Shown here in pieces: positions 8,639 to 17,035 of a stretch of 64,000 nucleotides of DNA. Within the stretch, counting starts at the first letter, position 1. Every line of letters starts with the position of its first letter. Made by a program: the position numbers and the translations under genes. The notes beneath the pieces are model-generated. The model saw only the letters and a program-made list of their open reading frames with translations. It did no database searches and had not been told where the DNA came from. The stretch spans positions 71,354 through 135,353 of the forward strand of contig NZ_JOCX01000017.1 of NCBI RefSeq assembly GCF_000717915.1. Direction: 5' to 3'. Origin of the DNA: Streptomyces sp. NRRL S-244 (GTDB lineage: Bacteria > Actinomycetota > Actinomycetes > Streptomycetales > Streptomycetaceae).

Positions 8639-9925
8639 TCAGGCCGACTTCTCCTGCGGGCCCTGGTCCTTCGGGACGATGCGGGGGACCAGCGTCGGGT
8701 TCACGTTCGAGCGGACGACGTCCGAGGTGATGACCACGCGGGCCACGTCCTTGCGGGACGGGACCTCGTACATCACCGACATCAGGACCTCTTCCATGAT
8801 GGCGCGCAGTCCTCGCGCGCCCGTCTGGCGCAGGATCGCCTGGTCCGCGATGGCCTCCAGCGCCTCGCGCTCGAAGTCCAGCTCCACCCCGTCGAGTTCG
8901 AACAGCCGCTGGTACTGCTTCACCAGCGCGTTCCGCGGCTCCACCAGGATCTGCAGCAGCGCCTCGCGGTCCAGGTTGTGCACCGAGGTGATGACGGGCA
9001 GACGGCCGATGAACTCCGGGATCATCCCGAACTTCACCAGGTCCTCCGGCATGACCTCCTGGAACTGGTCGCTCGCCTCGATCTCGCGCTTCGAGCGGAT
9101 CGTCGCCCCGAAGCCGATGCCCTTGGCCCCGGCCCGCGACTCGATGATCTTCTCCAGGCCCGCGAAGGCACCGCCCACGATGAACAGCACGTTCGTCGTG
9201 TCGATCTGGATGAACTCCTGGTGCGGGTGCTTGCGGCCGCCCTGCGGCGGGACCGACGCCGTCGTGCCCTCCAGGATCTTCAGCAGGGCCTGCTGCACGC
9301 CCTCGCCGCTCACGTCGCGCGTGATCGACGGGTTCTCGCTCTTGCGGGCGACCTTGTCGATCTCGTCGATGTAGATGATCCCGGTCTCGGCCTTCTTGAC
9401 GTCGTAGTCGGCCGCCTGGATCAGCTTGAGCAGGATGTTCTCGACGTCCTCGCCCACGTACCCGGCCTCCGTCAGCGCCGTCGCGTCGGCGATGGCGAAC
9501 GGGACGTTGAGCATGCGCGCGAGCGTCTGGGCCAGCAGCGTCTTGCCGGAGCCCGTCGGGCCCAGCAGCAGGATGTTGGACTTCGCGAGCTCGATCGCGT
9601 CGTCCCGGCCCTGCGCGCCGCCGTTCTCGCCGGCCTGGACGCGCTTGTAGTGGTTGTACACCGCCACCGAGAGGGCCTTCTTCGCCGGCTCCTGGCCGAC
9701 GACGTAGCTCTCCAGGAACTCGTAGATCTCACGAGGCTTGGGGAGTTCCTCCCACCGGACCTCGGAGGTCTCCGCGAGCTCCTCCTCGATGATCTCGTTG
9801 CAGAGGTCGATGCACTCGTCGCAGATGTACACACCGGGTCCTGCGATGAGCTTCTTCACCTGCTTCTGGCTCTTTCCGCAGAACGAGCACTTGAGCAGGT
9901 CGCCGCCGTCACCGATGCGTGCCAC
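8639..9925 (-). CDS. clpX: ClpX ATPase subunit of Clp protease
   Basis: 428-residue AAA+ unfoldase that recognises tagged substrates and feeds them to ClpP. The N-terminal zinc-binding domain has Cys 13, 16, 35 and 38 (CSFC and CDEC). The Walker A GPTGSGKT is at about 122-129, Walker [10 protein letters not shown] near 185, with the GYVGEDVE pore loop between them and the sensor region FIGRLPV further on. Length is standard. It is last in the block clpP1-clpP2-clpX, 153 nt after clpP2 with a GC hairpin in the gap, so it may also have its own promoter. Confidence 0.98.
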   Translation of the reverse strand: MARIGDGGDLLKCSFCGKSQKQVKKLIAGPGVYICDECIDLCNEIIEEELAETSEVRWEELPKPREIYEFLESYVVGQEPAKKALSVAVYNHYKRVQAGENGGAQGRDDAIELAKSNILLLGPTGSGKTLLAQTLARMLNVPFAIADATALTEAGYVGEDVENILLKLIQAADYDVKKAETGIIYIDEIDKVARKSENPSITRDVSGEGVQQALLKILEGTTASVPPQGGRKHPHQEFIQIDTTNVLFIVGGAFAGLEKIIESRAGAKGIGFGATIRSKREIEASDQFQEVMPEDLVKFGMIPEFIGRLPVITSVHNLDREALLQILVEPRNALVKQYQRLFELDGVELDFEREALEAIADQAILRQTGARGLRAIMEEVLMSVMYEVPSRKDVARVVITSDVVRSNVNPTLVPRIVPKDQGPQEKSA

Positions 9926-9998
9926 GAGGTGCTTCCCCTTCGCCTGGGAGACGCTTGGTTCAGCGCTCCTGGTGCCTCATATCCGACGGTACCTTGCC

Positions 9999-10020
9999 GG
10001 GGGCCCCGTACGGGGCCCCC
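9999..10020 (-). terminator. GC hairpin between clpP2 and clpX
   Basis: Perfect 22-bp palindrome GGGGGCCCCGTAC.. (11-bp arms). It could terminate or attenuate clpP1P2 transcripts and lower clpX read-through. Confidence 0.6.
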
Positions 10021-10078
10021 TTGACGTGGTTCACATCGCCGAATGTGACGACGTGCCCACGCCAACTGGCGGCAAGGA

Positions 10079-10750
10079 TCAGTGGGAGTTCTTGCGGGTC
10101 GAGACGATCTGGTCGATCAGGCCGTACGCGAGCGCGTCCTCGGCCGTCAGGATCTTGTCGCGCTCGATGTCCTCGCGGATCTTCTCGATCGGCGTGGTCG
10201 AGTGCTTGGCCAGCATGGTCTCCAGCTGGTCGCGCATGCGCAGGATCTCCCTGGCCGCGATCTCCAGGTCGGAGAGCTGCTCGCGGCCGGTGCCGCCGGA
10301 CGGCTGGTGGATCAGCACGCGGGCGTTCGGCAGCGCCATGCGCTTGCCGGGGGTGCCGGCGGCCAGCAGGACGGCGGCGGCGGAGGCCGCCTGGCCCATG
10401 CAGACCGTCTGGATGTCCGGCTTCACGAACTGCATCGTGTCGTAAATGGCCGTCAGCGCGGTGAAGGAGCCACCGGGGCTGTTGATGTAGATCGAGATGT
10501 CGCGGTCCGGGTCCATCGACTCCAGGCACAGCAGCTGCGCCATGACGTCGTTGGCGGAGGCGTCGTCGATCTGCACGCCGAGGAAGATCACGCGCTCCTC
10601 GAAGAGCTTCGCGTACGGGTCGTACTCGCGCACGCCCTGCGAGGTGCGCTCGACGAAGCGCGGGACGACGTAGCGGTTGTCCACCGGCGCGCCGGTGTGG
10701 AGGCCGCTCGCGGGAGAGAGGTTGTTCATGTGCATCTGGGTGTTCACCAT
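10079..10750 (-). CDS. clpP2: ClpP2 proteolytic subunit of Clp protease
   Basis: 223-residue serine peptidase of family S14, forming part of the ClpP tetradecamer. The catalytic triad is visible: Ser123 in [12 protein letters not shown], His148 in [10 protein letters not shown] and Asp198 in [16 protein letters not shown], with the SPGGSFTA oxyanion loop. The first 40 residues are longer than in single-ClpP bacteria, which is typical of the second actinobacterial paralogue and its propeptide. It lies 86 nt downstream of clpP1 and is co-directional; in actinobacteria ClpP1 and ClpP2 act as a mixed complex. Confidence 0.96.
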   Translation of the reverse strand: MVNTQMHMNNLSPASGLHTGAPVDNRYVVPRFVERTSQGVREYDPYAKLFEERVIFLGVQIDDASANDVMAQLLCLESMDPDRDISIYINSPGGSFTALTAIYDTMQFVKPDIQTVCMGQAASAAAVLLAAGTPGKRMALPNARVLIHQPSGGTGREQLSDLEIAAREILRMRDQLETMLAKHSTTPIEKIREDIERDKILTAEDALAYGLIDQIVSTRKNSH

Positions 10751-10798
10751 CCTGGTGGCGTTCTGCGGGCTGGGGCTTACCGGGTGCGGGCGGGCGTA

Positions 10799-10820
10799 CG
10801 GGACCTCGTACGAGGTCCCG
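10799..10820 (-). promoter_or_regulatory. Perfect palindrome in the clpP1-clpP2 gap
   Basis: 22-bp perfect palindrome CGGGACCTCGTACGAGGTCC.. centred between 10809 and 10810. It could be an RNA hairpin that tunes the ClpP1:ClpP2 ratio or an mRNA processing site; no regulator is suggested. Confidence 0.5.
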
Positions 10821-10836
10821 CGCGCCGGGGCCGGGA

Positions 10837-11454
10837 TCAGGCCCCGGTGCCGCCGCCGCCCGGGACCAGCGACGCGGCGGAGATGATCTCGTCGATGAGG
10901 CCGTACTGCTTGGCCTCCTCCGCGGTGAACCAGCGGTCGCGGTCGCCGTCGCGGATGATCGCCTCCACGGTCTGGCCGGAGTGGTGCGCGGTGATCTCGG
11001 CCATGCGCTGCTTCGTGCGCAGCAGGTACTCGGCCTGGATCTTGATGTCCGAGGCGGTGCCGCCGATGCCGGCGGAACCCTGGTGCATCAGGATGTCGGT
11101 GTTCGGGAGCGCGAAGCGCTTGCCCGTGGCGCCGCCGGTGAGCAGGAACTGGCCCATGGAGGCCGCCATGCCCATGCCGATGGTGATGACGTCGTTCGGG
11201 ATGTACTGCATGGTGTCGTAGACCGCCATGCCCGCCGTCACCGAGCCGCCCGGGCTGTTGATGTACAGGTAGATGTCCTTCTCCGGCTCCGCGGCCAGGA
11301 GGAGGAGCTGCGCCGTGATCTTGTTCGCGATTTCGTCGTCGACCTGCTGGCCGAGGAAGATGATGCGCTCGCCGAGCAGCCGGTTGTAGACATGGTCGCC
11401 GAGGCCGCCACCGATGGACGGCTCACCCGCGGCGTAAGGCTTCAGATTCGTCAC
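10837..11454 (-). CDS. clpP1: ClpP1 proteolytic subunit of Clp protease
   Basis: 205 residues from the GTG at 11454, which has AGGTGG about 7 nt upstream; the open frame continues further 5' but without homology. Family S14 triad: Ser99 in [11 protein letters not shown], His124 in [10 protein letters not shown] and Asp173 in [11 protein letters not shown]. The N-terminal [18 protein letters not shown] is the usual actinobacterial ClpP1 start. It is first gene of the clpP1-clpP2(-clpX) operon. A motif matching the ClgR activator site lies about 165 nt upstream, fitting the known control of this operon in Streptomyces. Confidence 0.96.
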   Translation of the reverse strand: MTNLKPYAAGEPSIGGGLGDHVYNRLLGERIIFLGQQVDDEIANKITAQLLLLAAEPEKDIYLYINSPGGSVTAGMAVYDTMQYIPNDVITIGMGMAASMGQFLLTGGATGKRFALPNTDILMHQGSAGIGGTASDIKIQAEYLLRTKQRMAEITAHHSGQTVEAIIRDGDRDRWFTAEEAKQYGLIDEIISAASLVPGGGGTGA

Positions 11455-11619
11455 GTATCCACCTGCTCGTCTCCGACGGCCACTTGCCGTCTCAGCGTCT
11501 CGTTCTGGGGCGCGGACCGGTGGGGGCGGCGGTGGCCGCCGGCCTCCGGGTACTCCCGTGCCCTCGTATTCATGGACCCTAACGCGCAGGTAGGACAACG
11601 CCATCCCGCTTCCCGAACT

Positions 11620-11633
11620 GTTCGCTCGGAGCG
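11620..11633. promoter_or_regulatory. Candidate ClgR-binding site upstream of clpP1
   Basis: GTTCGC-TCGGA-GCG fits the reported Streptomyces ClgR motif GTTCGC-N5-GCG. It lies between the tig terminator and the clpP1 start. Match is by eye; position relative to the start site is not known. Confidence 0.6.
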
Positions 11634-11684
11634 CAAGGTCCGCGGGTGCTCGGGGACCTGCTCCGGGACGTTCTCCAGACGTGC

Positions 11685-11720
11685 GGAAAGGCCCGCACAC
11701 GGCTGTGTACGGGCCTTTCC
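11685..11720 (-). terminator. tig terminator
   Basis: 16-bp arms (11685-11700 and 11705-11720) with one mismatch and a 4-nt loop, about 45 nt past the tig stop. Confidence 0.8.
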
Positions 11721-11763
11721 CGGTGCTGCTCAGCGGGTGCCGCGCAGGGCGGCACCCAGGGTG

Positions 11764-13146
11764 TTACTTGGCCTCGTCGGCGTCACCCTCGACAGCGGCC
11801 TCGACGGTCTCGGCGGCCGTCTCGGTCTCGTCCTCGTCGTCGGAGAGGTCCACGACCTCACCGTTGGTGTCGACGACCTTGGCGGCCTCGACGACGACCG
11901 CGAGGGCCTTGCCGCGGGCGACCTCGCCGACGAGCATCGGCACCTGGCCACCCTCGACGACGGCCTGGGCGAACTGGTCGGGGGACATGCCGGAGGAGGC
12001 CGCACGGCGCATGAGGTGCTCGGTGAGCTCCTCCTGGTCGACGCCCAGCTTCTCCTTGTTGACCAGCGCGTCCAGGACGAACTGGGTCTTGATGCCCTTG
12101 ATCGCCTGGTCCTTGGTCTCGGCGTCGAACTCCTCGACCGTCTTGCCCTGGAACTCCAGGTACTTCTCGATGGTCAGGCCCATCTGGCCGAGCTGGTGGT
12201 GCTCCAGGTTGTGCTTGCGGGTGTTGACCTCGTCCTCGAGCAGCTTCTCGGGGATCGGCACCTCGACGAGCTCCAGCAGCTTCTCCAGGACGCGCTCCTG
12301 GGCCTGCGTGGCCTGGTCGTACTGCTTCATGTTCTCGAGGCGCTTGCGGCTGTCCGCCTTGAGGTCCTCGAGGGTGTCGAACTCGCTCGCCATCTGCGCG
12401 AACTCGTCGTCCAGCTCCGGGAGCTCCTTGGCGGAGACCTTGGTGACCTTGACGGTGACCTCGGCGTCCTTGCCCTCGGCGGAGCCGCCCTTCAGCTGGG
12501 AGGTGAAGGTGGCCTCGCCACCGGCCTCCAGGCCCTTGACGGCCTCGTCGATGCCGTCGAGGAGCTCGCCCGAGCCGATGGTGTACGAGACGTCGGAGGC
12601 GACGCCGTCGGGCAGCACCTCGCCGTCGACCTTGGCCTCCAGGTCGATGGTGACGACGTCACCCTCGGCGGCGGCGCGCTCGACGTCCTTCGTGGACGCG
12701 AAGCGGCCGCGCAGCTGCTCGACCGACTTCTCGATGTCCTCGTCGGAGACCTCGACCGCGTCGACCTCGACCTCGATGCCGGAGTAGTCCGGGATCTCGA
12801 TCTCGGGGCGGACGTCGACCTCGGCGGTGAAGGCCAGCAGCTCGCCGTCCTTCAGCTCCGTGATGTCGACCTCGGGCTGGCCCAGCGGGTTCAGGTCGGC
12901 CTCGTTGACCGCCTCGGTGTAGAACTTCGGGAGGGCGTCGTTGACGGCCTCCTCCAGCACCGCACCGCGACCGAAGCGCTGGTCGATGACCCGGGCGGGG
13001 ATCTTGCCCTTGCGGAAGCCCTTCACCGTGACCTGCTGGTTGATCTTCTTGTACGCCGCGTCGAGGCTGTCCTTGAGCTCCTCGAAGGGCACCTCAACAG
13101 TGAGCCGAACCCGAGTCGGGTTCAGGGTCTCCACGGCGCTCTTCAC
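11764..13146 (-). CDS. tig: Trigger factor chaperone
   Basis: 460 residues from the GTG at 13146 with AAGGAGA 8 nt upstream; upstream in-frame sequence is the tRNA-Pro region and not coding. The ribosome-binding N-domain carries [12 protein letters not shown] (about 43-54), the loop that docks at the peptide exit site. The FKBP-type peptidyl-prolyl isomerase domain follows (about 160-245), then the helical C-domain. The tail beyond 430 is very acidic and species-variable. It binds nascent chains and works ahead of the Clp protease genes with which it is linked in many bacteria. A hairpin separates it from clpP1. Confidence 0.97.
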   Translation of the reverse strand: MKSAVETLNPTRVRLTVEVPFEELKDSLDAAYKKINQQVTVKGFRKGKIPARVIDQRFGRGAVLEEAVNDALPKFYTEAVNEADLNPLGQPEVDITELKDGELLAFTAEVDVRPEIEIPDYSGIEVEVDAVEVSDEDIEKSVEQLRGRFASTKDVERAAAEGDVVTIDLEAKVDGEVLPDGVASDVSYTIGSGELLDGIDEAVKGLEAGGEATFTSQLKGGSAEGKDAEVTVKVTKVSAKELPELDDEFAQMASEFDTLEDLKADSRKRLENMKQYDQATQAQERVLEKLLELVEVPIPEKLLEDEVNTRKHNLEHHQLGQMGLTIEKYLEFQGKTVEEFDAETKDQAIKGIKTQFVLDALVNKEKLGVDQEELTEHLMRRAASSGMSPDQFAQAVVEGGQVPMLVGEVARGKALAVVVEAAKVVDTNGEVVDLSDDEDETETAAETVEAAVEGDADEAK

Positions 13147-13309
13147 GGTTCGGTCTCCTTGTGGCTGACTGCTGGGGGTTCTGCGTCCACGCTGCGATTC
13201 AGCGGTTCGGCGGATTCGGCCCGGTACATCAGACACACGGGCACGCAGCTTGCATAGTAACCGCAAGCGGCAATCAGCCCACAACGCGATCTTGAGATGG
13301 CGATGGTGG

Positions 13310-13386
13310 TGGTCGGGGTGGCCGGATTCGAACCGACGACCTTCCGCTCCCAAAGCGGACGCGCTACCAAGCTGCGCCACACCCCG
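13310..13386 (-). tRNA. tRNA-Pro (anticodon UGG)
   Basis: A complete cloverleaf on the minus strand: acceptor arms CGGGGTG / CACCCCG, anticodon loop TTTGGGA (TGG), T-loop TTCGAAT. Discriminator A and a genome-encoded CCA follow. Confidence 0.95.
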
Positions 13387-13554
13387 TCGGTGCGACACGT
13401 AGGGTACATGGCCGGGGACCCTCTGATGCGCGGGGTTTTGAGCGGAGGTTTCCGGACGCCGCACGGCGGCCCGCCAATGGGGTGTGCACTCCCCCGGCCC
13501 GACCCGCTAGGATGCTGTCCGTGCCGCGGTCCCCGGACCTGCGGCGCACGTGTT

Positions 13555-13625
13555 GCGGGCGTAGCTCAATGGTAGAGCCCTAGTCTTCCAAACTAGCTAC
13601 GCGGGTTCGATTCCCGTCGCCCGCT
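13555..13625 (+). tRNA. tRNA-Gly (anticodon UCC)
   Basis: 71-nt cloverleaf: acceptor GCGGGCG / CGCCCGC, anticodon loop CTTCCAA (TCC), T-loop TTCGATT. CCA is not encoded (TCT follows). The 3' half is duplicated at 16015-16061, which points to use as an integration site. Confidence 0.95.
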
Positions 13626-13647
13626 CTGAAGCACGAAGGGCCAGGTC
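13584..13647. repeat. Left copy of 64-bp direct repeat (tRNA-Gly 3' half plus terminator arm)
   Basis: Starts at the anticodon loop (TCTTCC) and runs through the tRNA 3' end into AAGGGCCAGGTC. It matches 16015-16078 at 59 of 64 positions, all differences being transitions. It is interpreted as an attL/attB-like end. Confidence 0.8.
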
Positions 13648-13674
13648 AGAGGAAGTTTCCTCCGCCTGGCCCTT
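13636..13674 (+). terminator. tRNA-Gly terminator
   Basis: Arms AAGGGCCAGG (13636-13645) and CCTGGCCCTT (13665-13674) enclose a second stem GAGGAA/TTCCTC. The same structure recurs at 16067-16103. Confidence 0.8.
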
Positions 13675-13989
13675 AGTCGTCCCCGGGCCCCGATCAACTC
13701 GGCGTGCCCCCTGCGCGCCCTCTCTCTCCCACGCGCCCCGCACGATCTTCCTCAGCACCTCGGCCGCTGCCGGCGCACTGACGGACCGGGGCGGCACGGG
13801 CGGCGCTGTTCCCCATCCGGGTCATCAACTCGAGAACGGTCCTACCGCCCCAGCCTCGAGCCATGCACCGGTCAGAACGATGCCTCCGGCGGGGGCGCTC
13901 AGGCTCCGGGATGACAGGGCCGGTCGAGCGGGTACAGGTTGGTTTGTGGTGGGGGTGGGGAGCTGTCATCGCTGGCTAGCGCCGGCGGA

Positions 13990-14532
13990 TCAGTCCAGTT
14001 CAGCCCAAGGGCCCGTGGTCTCATCCTTCGGCATCCAGAGCAACGGTTGACGCAAGCGACAGTGCTCCTCCACTCCCTCGTCCCACGGGAATCGCCCGGC
14101 CTTGTCGGGCCAGAACAACTGCGTCATGGGCAGTGGCGGGGTCTGGTAGAAGTCGACGCCCGCACCGAAGAAGTCGTGATACCAGCTGGGATGCACGGGC
14201 CGGACGGCGACGTCGTAGCCGTTGAGAACGTCCCCGCGGCGCTGATCGGGCTCAAGCGGGATGCCGTCGCGTATGGCTGCCCCAGCGGCGTTCGCCACGC
14301 GCATCGCCGTCTGGGACGGGAGGCCGAAGACGCTTACCTCAGGACTGCGCAGTGTGTGCCAAAGACCGATGGAATAGCCCCAGTCTCCCGGGGCATCACC
14401 CCCAGCCACTCCCATGACGTGCCACCCATGGTCCGTGACACTCTCCGCGATGCGCCGATCGCGTTCATCCGAGGCGGGTCCGCCCCATTCAGTCGGGGCG
14501 CAGAGCAGACAGAAGCAAGGGGAATCGTCCAT
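13990..14532 (-). CDS. DUF4262 domain protein
   Basis: 180 residues from the ATG at 14532; upstream in-frame sequence lacks conserved features. The protein matches the DUF4262 pattern: GWHVMGVAG, then GDWGYSIGLWHTLRSPEVSVFGL, a central Val-Arg-Pro-Val strand, and C-terminal PLPMTQLFWPDKAGRFPWDEG. Members are soluble proteins of unknown function, common as isolated genes near mobile DNA in actinobacteria. An N-terminal CFCLLC Cys cluster (residues 6-11) is seen, as in many members. It is divergent from the reader-domain pseudogene and lies inside the tRNA-flanked segment. Stretch 13675-13989 before it holds no convincing gene. Confidence 0.8.
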   Translation of the reverse strand: MDDSPCFCLLCAPTEWGGPASDERDRRIAESVTDHGWHVMGVAGGDAPGDWGYSIGLWHTLRSPEVSVFGLPSQTAMRVANAAGAAIRDGIPLEPDQRRGDVLNGYDVAVRPVHPSWYHDFFGAGVDFYQTPPLPMTQLFWPDKAGRFPWDEGVEEHCRLRQPLLWMPKDETTGPWAELD

Positions 14533-14669
14533 CCGGGGATGGTAAGCCTCTCGGTTCCGGGGGCTGTCTGGGTCTCTGGTCCGGTCGGTGAGCACCTCAG
14601 GGGTGGTACCGACGAAGGCGATCAGAAACAGGAGTCCGGCCGCGCAGGGGCGAGAAGCATCACGCAGAA

Positions 14670-15117
14670 GTGACAGCGGAGGGGAAGGTCCAGCTGTCCG
14701 ACGGGCAGCTCTTTCGGTCTCCATCGCGAGCTGCAATTGCAGCCGTTGGACGAGGATCCTTCGACGGCTGGCACGCCTGGACGCTCGATGACGGCAGAAC
14801 CCTGGATCAACTGCGCCGGCAGCCACTCGACGAAGCCGCCGAGGAAAGCGCGGAGGCGCCGGCCGAAAAAGAGAATGGGAACGAGCCCTTCACCCCCCGC
14901 CGAGCGGCACGAGCAGCTCAAGCGCACTCGTCAGCTGGCAGACGCCGGGAAGCCACTGAACCTTACCGTTCGCGAGTTTGTCGGATGGTGGGGCGCTCTG
15001 CGGCGCGGCCAGCCATTCCGTGGAGCAGCCGGGGCCGAGGCAGGCGAGCGCCGTGTACGAGATCCCCGTCAACCGTTGATCGGGCAGCAGGCGATCGTCG
15101 GTGGGCGGAAGCACTGA
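14670..15117 (+). pseudogene. Frameshifted modified-DNA-reader (RAMA-like) domain gene
   Basis: The frame opening at the GTG at 14670 encodes a good RAMA/modified-DNA-reader module (LSDGQLFRSPSRAAIAAVGR, GWHAWTLDDGRTLDQLR). After an acidic linker the sensible reading moves to the next frame at a run of six C (14893-14898): from 14899 it reads AERHEQLKRTRQLADAGKPL then LTVREFVGWWGALRRG, a module often following the reader domain in Streptomyces proteins. One extra C would account for the shift. The C-terminal part after about 15005 is not recognisable. The parent family is linked to restriction systems that sense modified DNA; here no nuclease partner is nearby. A sequencing error in the C run is possible. 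Confidence 0.55.
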
Positions 15118-15167
15118 TCTCGTCCTTTGCCCGACAGACGTGGCTCTCCGTCTGCTAGGAAGCAGCC

Positions 15168-15716
15168 ATGGACGCGGCTCTGACGGGACTTGCAGGCACG
15201 ACCGTAGGTGCGCTGGCGGGGTTCGCAGGCGCCTGGCTCGCCCAGCGTGGTCAGCTGCGCCAGCAGCGAGAGCAACGGGCGTACGCGGAACGCGTGCGTT
15301 GGCTGGACGACAAGAAGGGCCTGTACCGCGACCTCCTGATCGCGATGTACGGCTGGCATGACTCGCTGGTTTCGATCTGGCGCGACGAGGACGACGGCAG
15401 GCTCTCCGAGACGCGGGGAACTGCCTACAAGTGGGGCGTCGAGGCTTCCCTCATCGCGGCAGAGCCGGTCCAGGCTGCCGTTGAGGATCTGCGGGGCAGG
15501 TTCCTCGCAGCCCAGCCCTTGATCCTCAGCAGGACGCGTACGACGGAGCGGCCGCCTCTTGAAGCGGTGCAGGAAGGGCTTGCGCTACTGGAAAGCGCCC
15601 TAAGGGCAGAACTTGCCGACCCGCACCGTCCTGAGGTCCACAGACGCTCCAGGAGCCTCTGGAGCGTGCAACGTCGCCCATCCACGACGGGGACACGCGC
15701 AGTCGAGCGAGCGTAG
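15168..15716 (+). CDS. Membrane-anchored hypothetical protein
   Basis: 182 residues from the ATG at 15168 with AGGA 7 nt upstream. It starts with one hydrophobic segment (TTVGALAGFAGAWLAQ, residues 10-25) followed by a long charged helix rich in Gln/Arg/Glu that could form a coiled coil, with a conserved-looking DDKKGLYRDLLIAMYGW. No catalytic motif or known domain. The C-terminus (about 155-182) becomes Ser/Arg-rich and looks like read-through past the original end, suggesting the 3' part was altered when the region decayed. From 15717 to 16014 no gene is seen. Confidence 0.55.
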   Translation: MDAALTGLAGTTVGALAGFAGAWLAQRGQLRQQREQRAYAERVRWLDDKKGLYRDLLIAMYGWHDSLVSIWRDEDDGRLSETRGTAYKWGVEASLIAAEPVQAAVEDLRGRFLAAQPLILSRTRTTERPPLEAVQEGLALLESALRAELADPHRPEVHRRSRSLWSVQRRPSTTGTRAVERA

Positions 15717-16014
15717 GGGGGCCGACTTCCCGAACTGGCTCTCCCTCGCGGGCCCGACAATGCGGGTGGTTCGCGGCGCACAAGGCCCTCTGACCGAATG
15801 GCCGGCACTCCGCCGATCAGCCCTGGTGATGGCCGAGCTATCTGTCCGACACCTCGGCTCTTCGGCGGGTGACCCTGGCGCGGACCGATCGAGTCGTGTC
15901 CCCCGCGCGCCCGGCCGGATGGGACGAGGTGGGGAGCCGCGGGGAACTGCGCGAGTGTGCATGGGAACGTGCAGGTCAGCGGTACGGCTGGTCAGCGTGG
16001 GCGCTGGTGCGCGA

Positions 16015-16078
16015 TCTTCCGAACCAGCTGCGCGGGTTCGATTCCCGTTGCCCGCTCTGAAGCACAAAGGGCCAGGTC
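16015..16078. repeat. Right copy of 64-bp direct repeat (tRNA-Gly fragment)
   Basis: Copy of 13584-13647 with five transitions. Upstream bases do not rebuild a full tRNA-Gly, so this is a fragment and not a second gene; it is read as an attR-like end. Confidence 0.8.
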
Positions 16079-16103
16079 GGAGGGGTTCTCCGGGCTGGCC
16101 CTT
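16067..16103 (+). terminator. Duplicated tRNA-Gly terminator
   Basis: AAGGGCCAG / CTGGCCCTT arms, related to the hairpin at 13636-13674. It now sits just past the stop of the converging secreted-protein gene and may act on it. Confidence 0.65.
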
Positions 16104-16126
16104 CGTTCGTCTTGGAGGCGTGGAGC

Positions 16127-16438
16127 TCAGTAGTGGACCGAGGCGCAGGTGACCGTGGTTTTGCCGTCGGCCGTCTTGACTGTGTACTTGGCTCCGGTCA
16201 GGCCGCCCAGGTCGAACCGCCCCGACTTGTTGATCGGGACCGAGCCCGAGGTGGAGCCGGAGTAGGTCACCGTCGTGTTGGCCGGGAAGCCCTCGCCCCA
16301 CAGGTGGTACTTGCCGGCGGAGTCCACCTCGACGTTGCACTTCGCGGCCGCGGGGGCCGCGGCTACCGCGGGGCCCAGCGCCAGGGCGGGGGCTATCAGG
16401 AGTGTGAGTGCTGCAAGACGACGTGTTCGGTTCATCAT
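16127..16438 (-). CDS. Small secreted protein
   Basis: 103 residues with a clear Sec signal peptide: basic MMNRTRR, hydrophobic LAALTLLIAPALALGPAV, cleavage near AAA/APAAA. The mature part of about 70 residues is beta-rich, has two Cys (KCNVEV near the start and VTCASVHY at the end) that probably form one disulphide, and contains Gly-Asn-Thr-Val-Thr-Tyr strands like small Ig-like or SH3-like actinobacterial exoproteins. Function unknown. It is the first intact gene outside the tRNA-flanked segment and is transcribed towards it. Confidence 0.8.
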   Translation of the reverse strand: MMNRTRRLAALTLLIAPALALGPAVAAAPAAAKCNVEVDSAGKYHLWGEGFPANTTVTYSGSTSGSVPINKSGRFDLGGLTGAKYTVKTADGKTTVTCASVHY

Positions 16439-16544
16439 TCAACCTGCCTTGGTTACTGACCCCGAAATGCCCCTTTTTATGCTATCGGCCGGTTTGTTGT
16501 ACGGCATCTTGACGGCGGGCGCGGGAGGTTGTTGTACTCCCCGC

Positions 16545-17024
16545 ATGTCGGGGGCGGGTGCGGCGCGGGAGTACGTCGAGACGCGGCTGGGGCAGTACCA
16601 GCAGTGGTACGACCGCAAGGCCATGCGGAGCAAGGCGGCCCATTTACGGATGCGGACCCTGGCCGTCGTCGGCGGGGCGCTCGTGCCCGTACTGGTCAAC
16701 CTCGACGTGCCGTTCGCCCGGGTCACCGCCACCGTGCTCAGCCTGCTCGTGGTCGCTTCCGTGTCCCTCGAGAGCGTGTACCGGTACCGGGAGCAGTGGA
16801 AGAACTACCGGTCGACCGAGCAGTTGCTGGGGCACGAGCGGATCTACTTCGAGACCGGGGTCGGCCCGTACGCCGGGCTGGCCGAGGCCGATGCGCTCAC
16901 GTTGCTCGTGTCGCGGGTGGAGAAGGCCATCGCCAACGAGAACTCGGCCACCCTCAACGTCATGACGCTGGGCGGCCAGGTGAACTCGGACCTGGAGTAC
17001 CGGCGGGCTCCCGGCACTCCTTGA
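16545..17024 (+). CDS. DUF4231 membrane protein
   Basis: 159 residues from the ATG at 16545 (the frame opens earlier, but homology-like sequence begins here). Pattern of DUF4231: an N-terminal helix REYVETRLGQYQQWYDRKA, two adjacent membrane segments (LAVVGGALVPVLVNL and VTATVLSLLVVASVSLESVY), then the conserved YREQWKNYRSTEQLLGHERIYFETG and a C-terminal helix with VEKAIANEN. Members are small inner-membrane proteins of unknown role, sometimes next to SLOG/effector genes; no such partner is present. It faces the 64-residue membrane protein gene, with the two stops 11 nt apart. Confidence 0.85.
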   Translation: MSGAGAAREYVETRLGQYQQWYDRKAMRSKAAHLRMRTLAVVGGALVPVLVNLDVPFARVTATVLSLLVVASVSLESVYRYREQWKNYRSTEQLLGHERIYFETGVGPYAGLAEADALTLLVSRVEKAIANENSATLNVMTLGGQVNSDLEYRRAPGTP

Positions 17025-17035
17025 GCGGCTCCCGG

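Larger units (their letters stand above)
13584..16078. mobile_element. Probable decayed integrative element inserted at tRNA-Gly
   Basis: About 2.4 kb bounded by direct repeats of the tRNA-Gly 3' half. The flanks are a tRNA gene on one side and a fragment on the other, the classic outcome of tyrosine-integrase insertion. Content: a DUF4262 gene, a frameshifted modified-DNA-reader gene and an orphan small protein, with relaxed GC and poor coding density compared with the surroundings. No integrase, excisionase or replication gene remains, so it cannot be autonomous. Tandem duplication of the tRNA 3' end without an element is the alternative explanation. Confidence 0.6.

Noticed and set aside
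13694..13969. 91-codon frame between tRNA-Gly and the DUF4262 gene
   Set aside because: No ribosome site, no recognisable fold, Arg/Gly/Ala-rich. The 13675-13989 stretch is treated as gene-free.
15990..16061. Possible second tRNA-Gly gene
   Set aside because: Only the 3' half matches. The 5' half does not form acceptor and D arms, so it is a fragment.
15600..16442. Long minus-strand frame across the right tRNA fragment
   Set aside because: Different frame from the 103-residue secreted protein, rich in Pro/Arg, and it crosses the duplicated terminator. It is not a gene.
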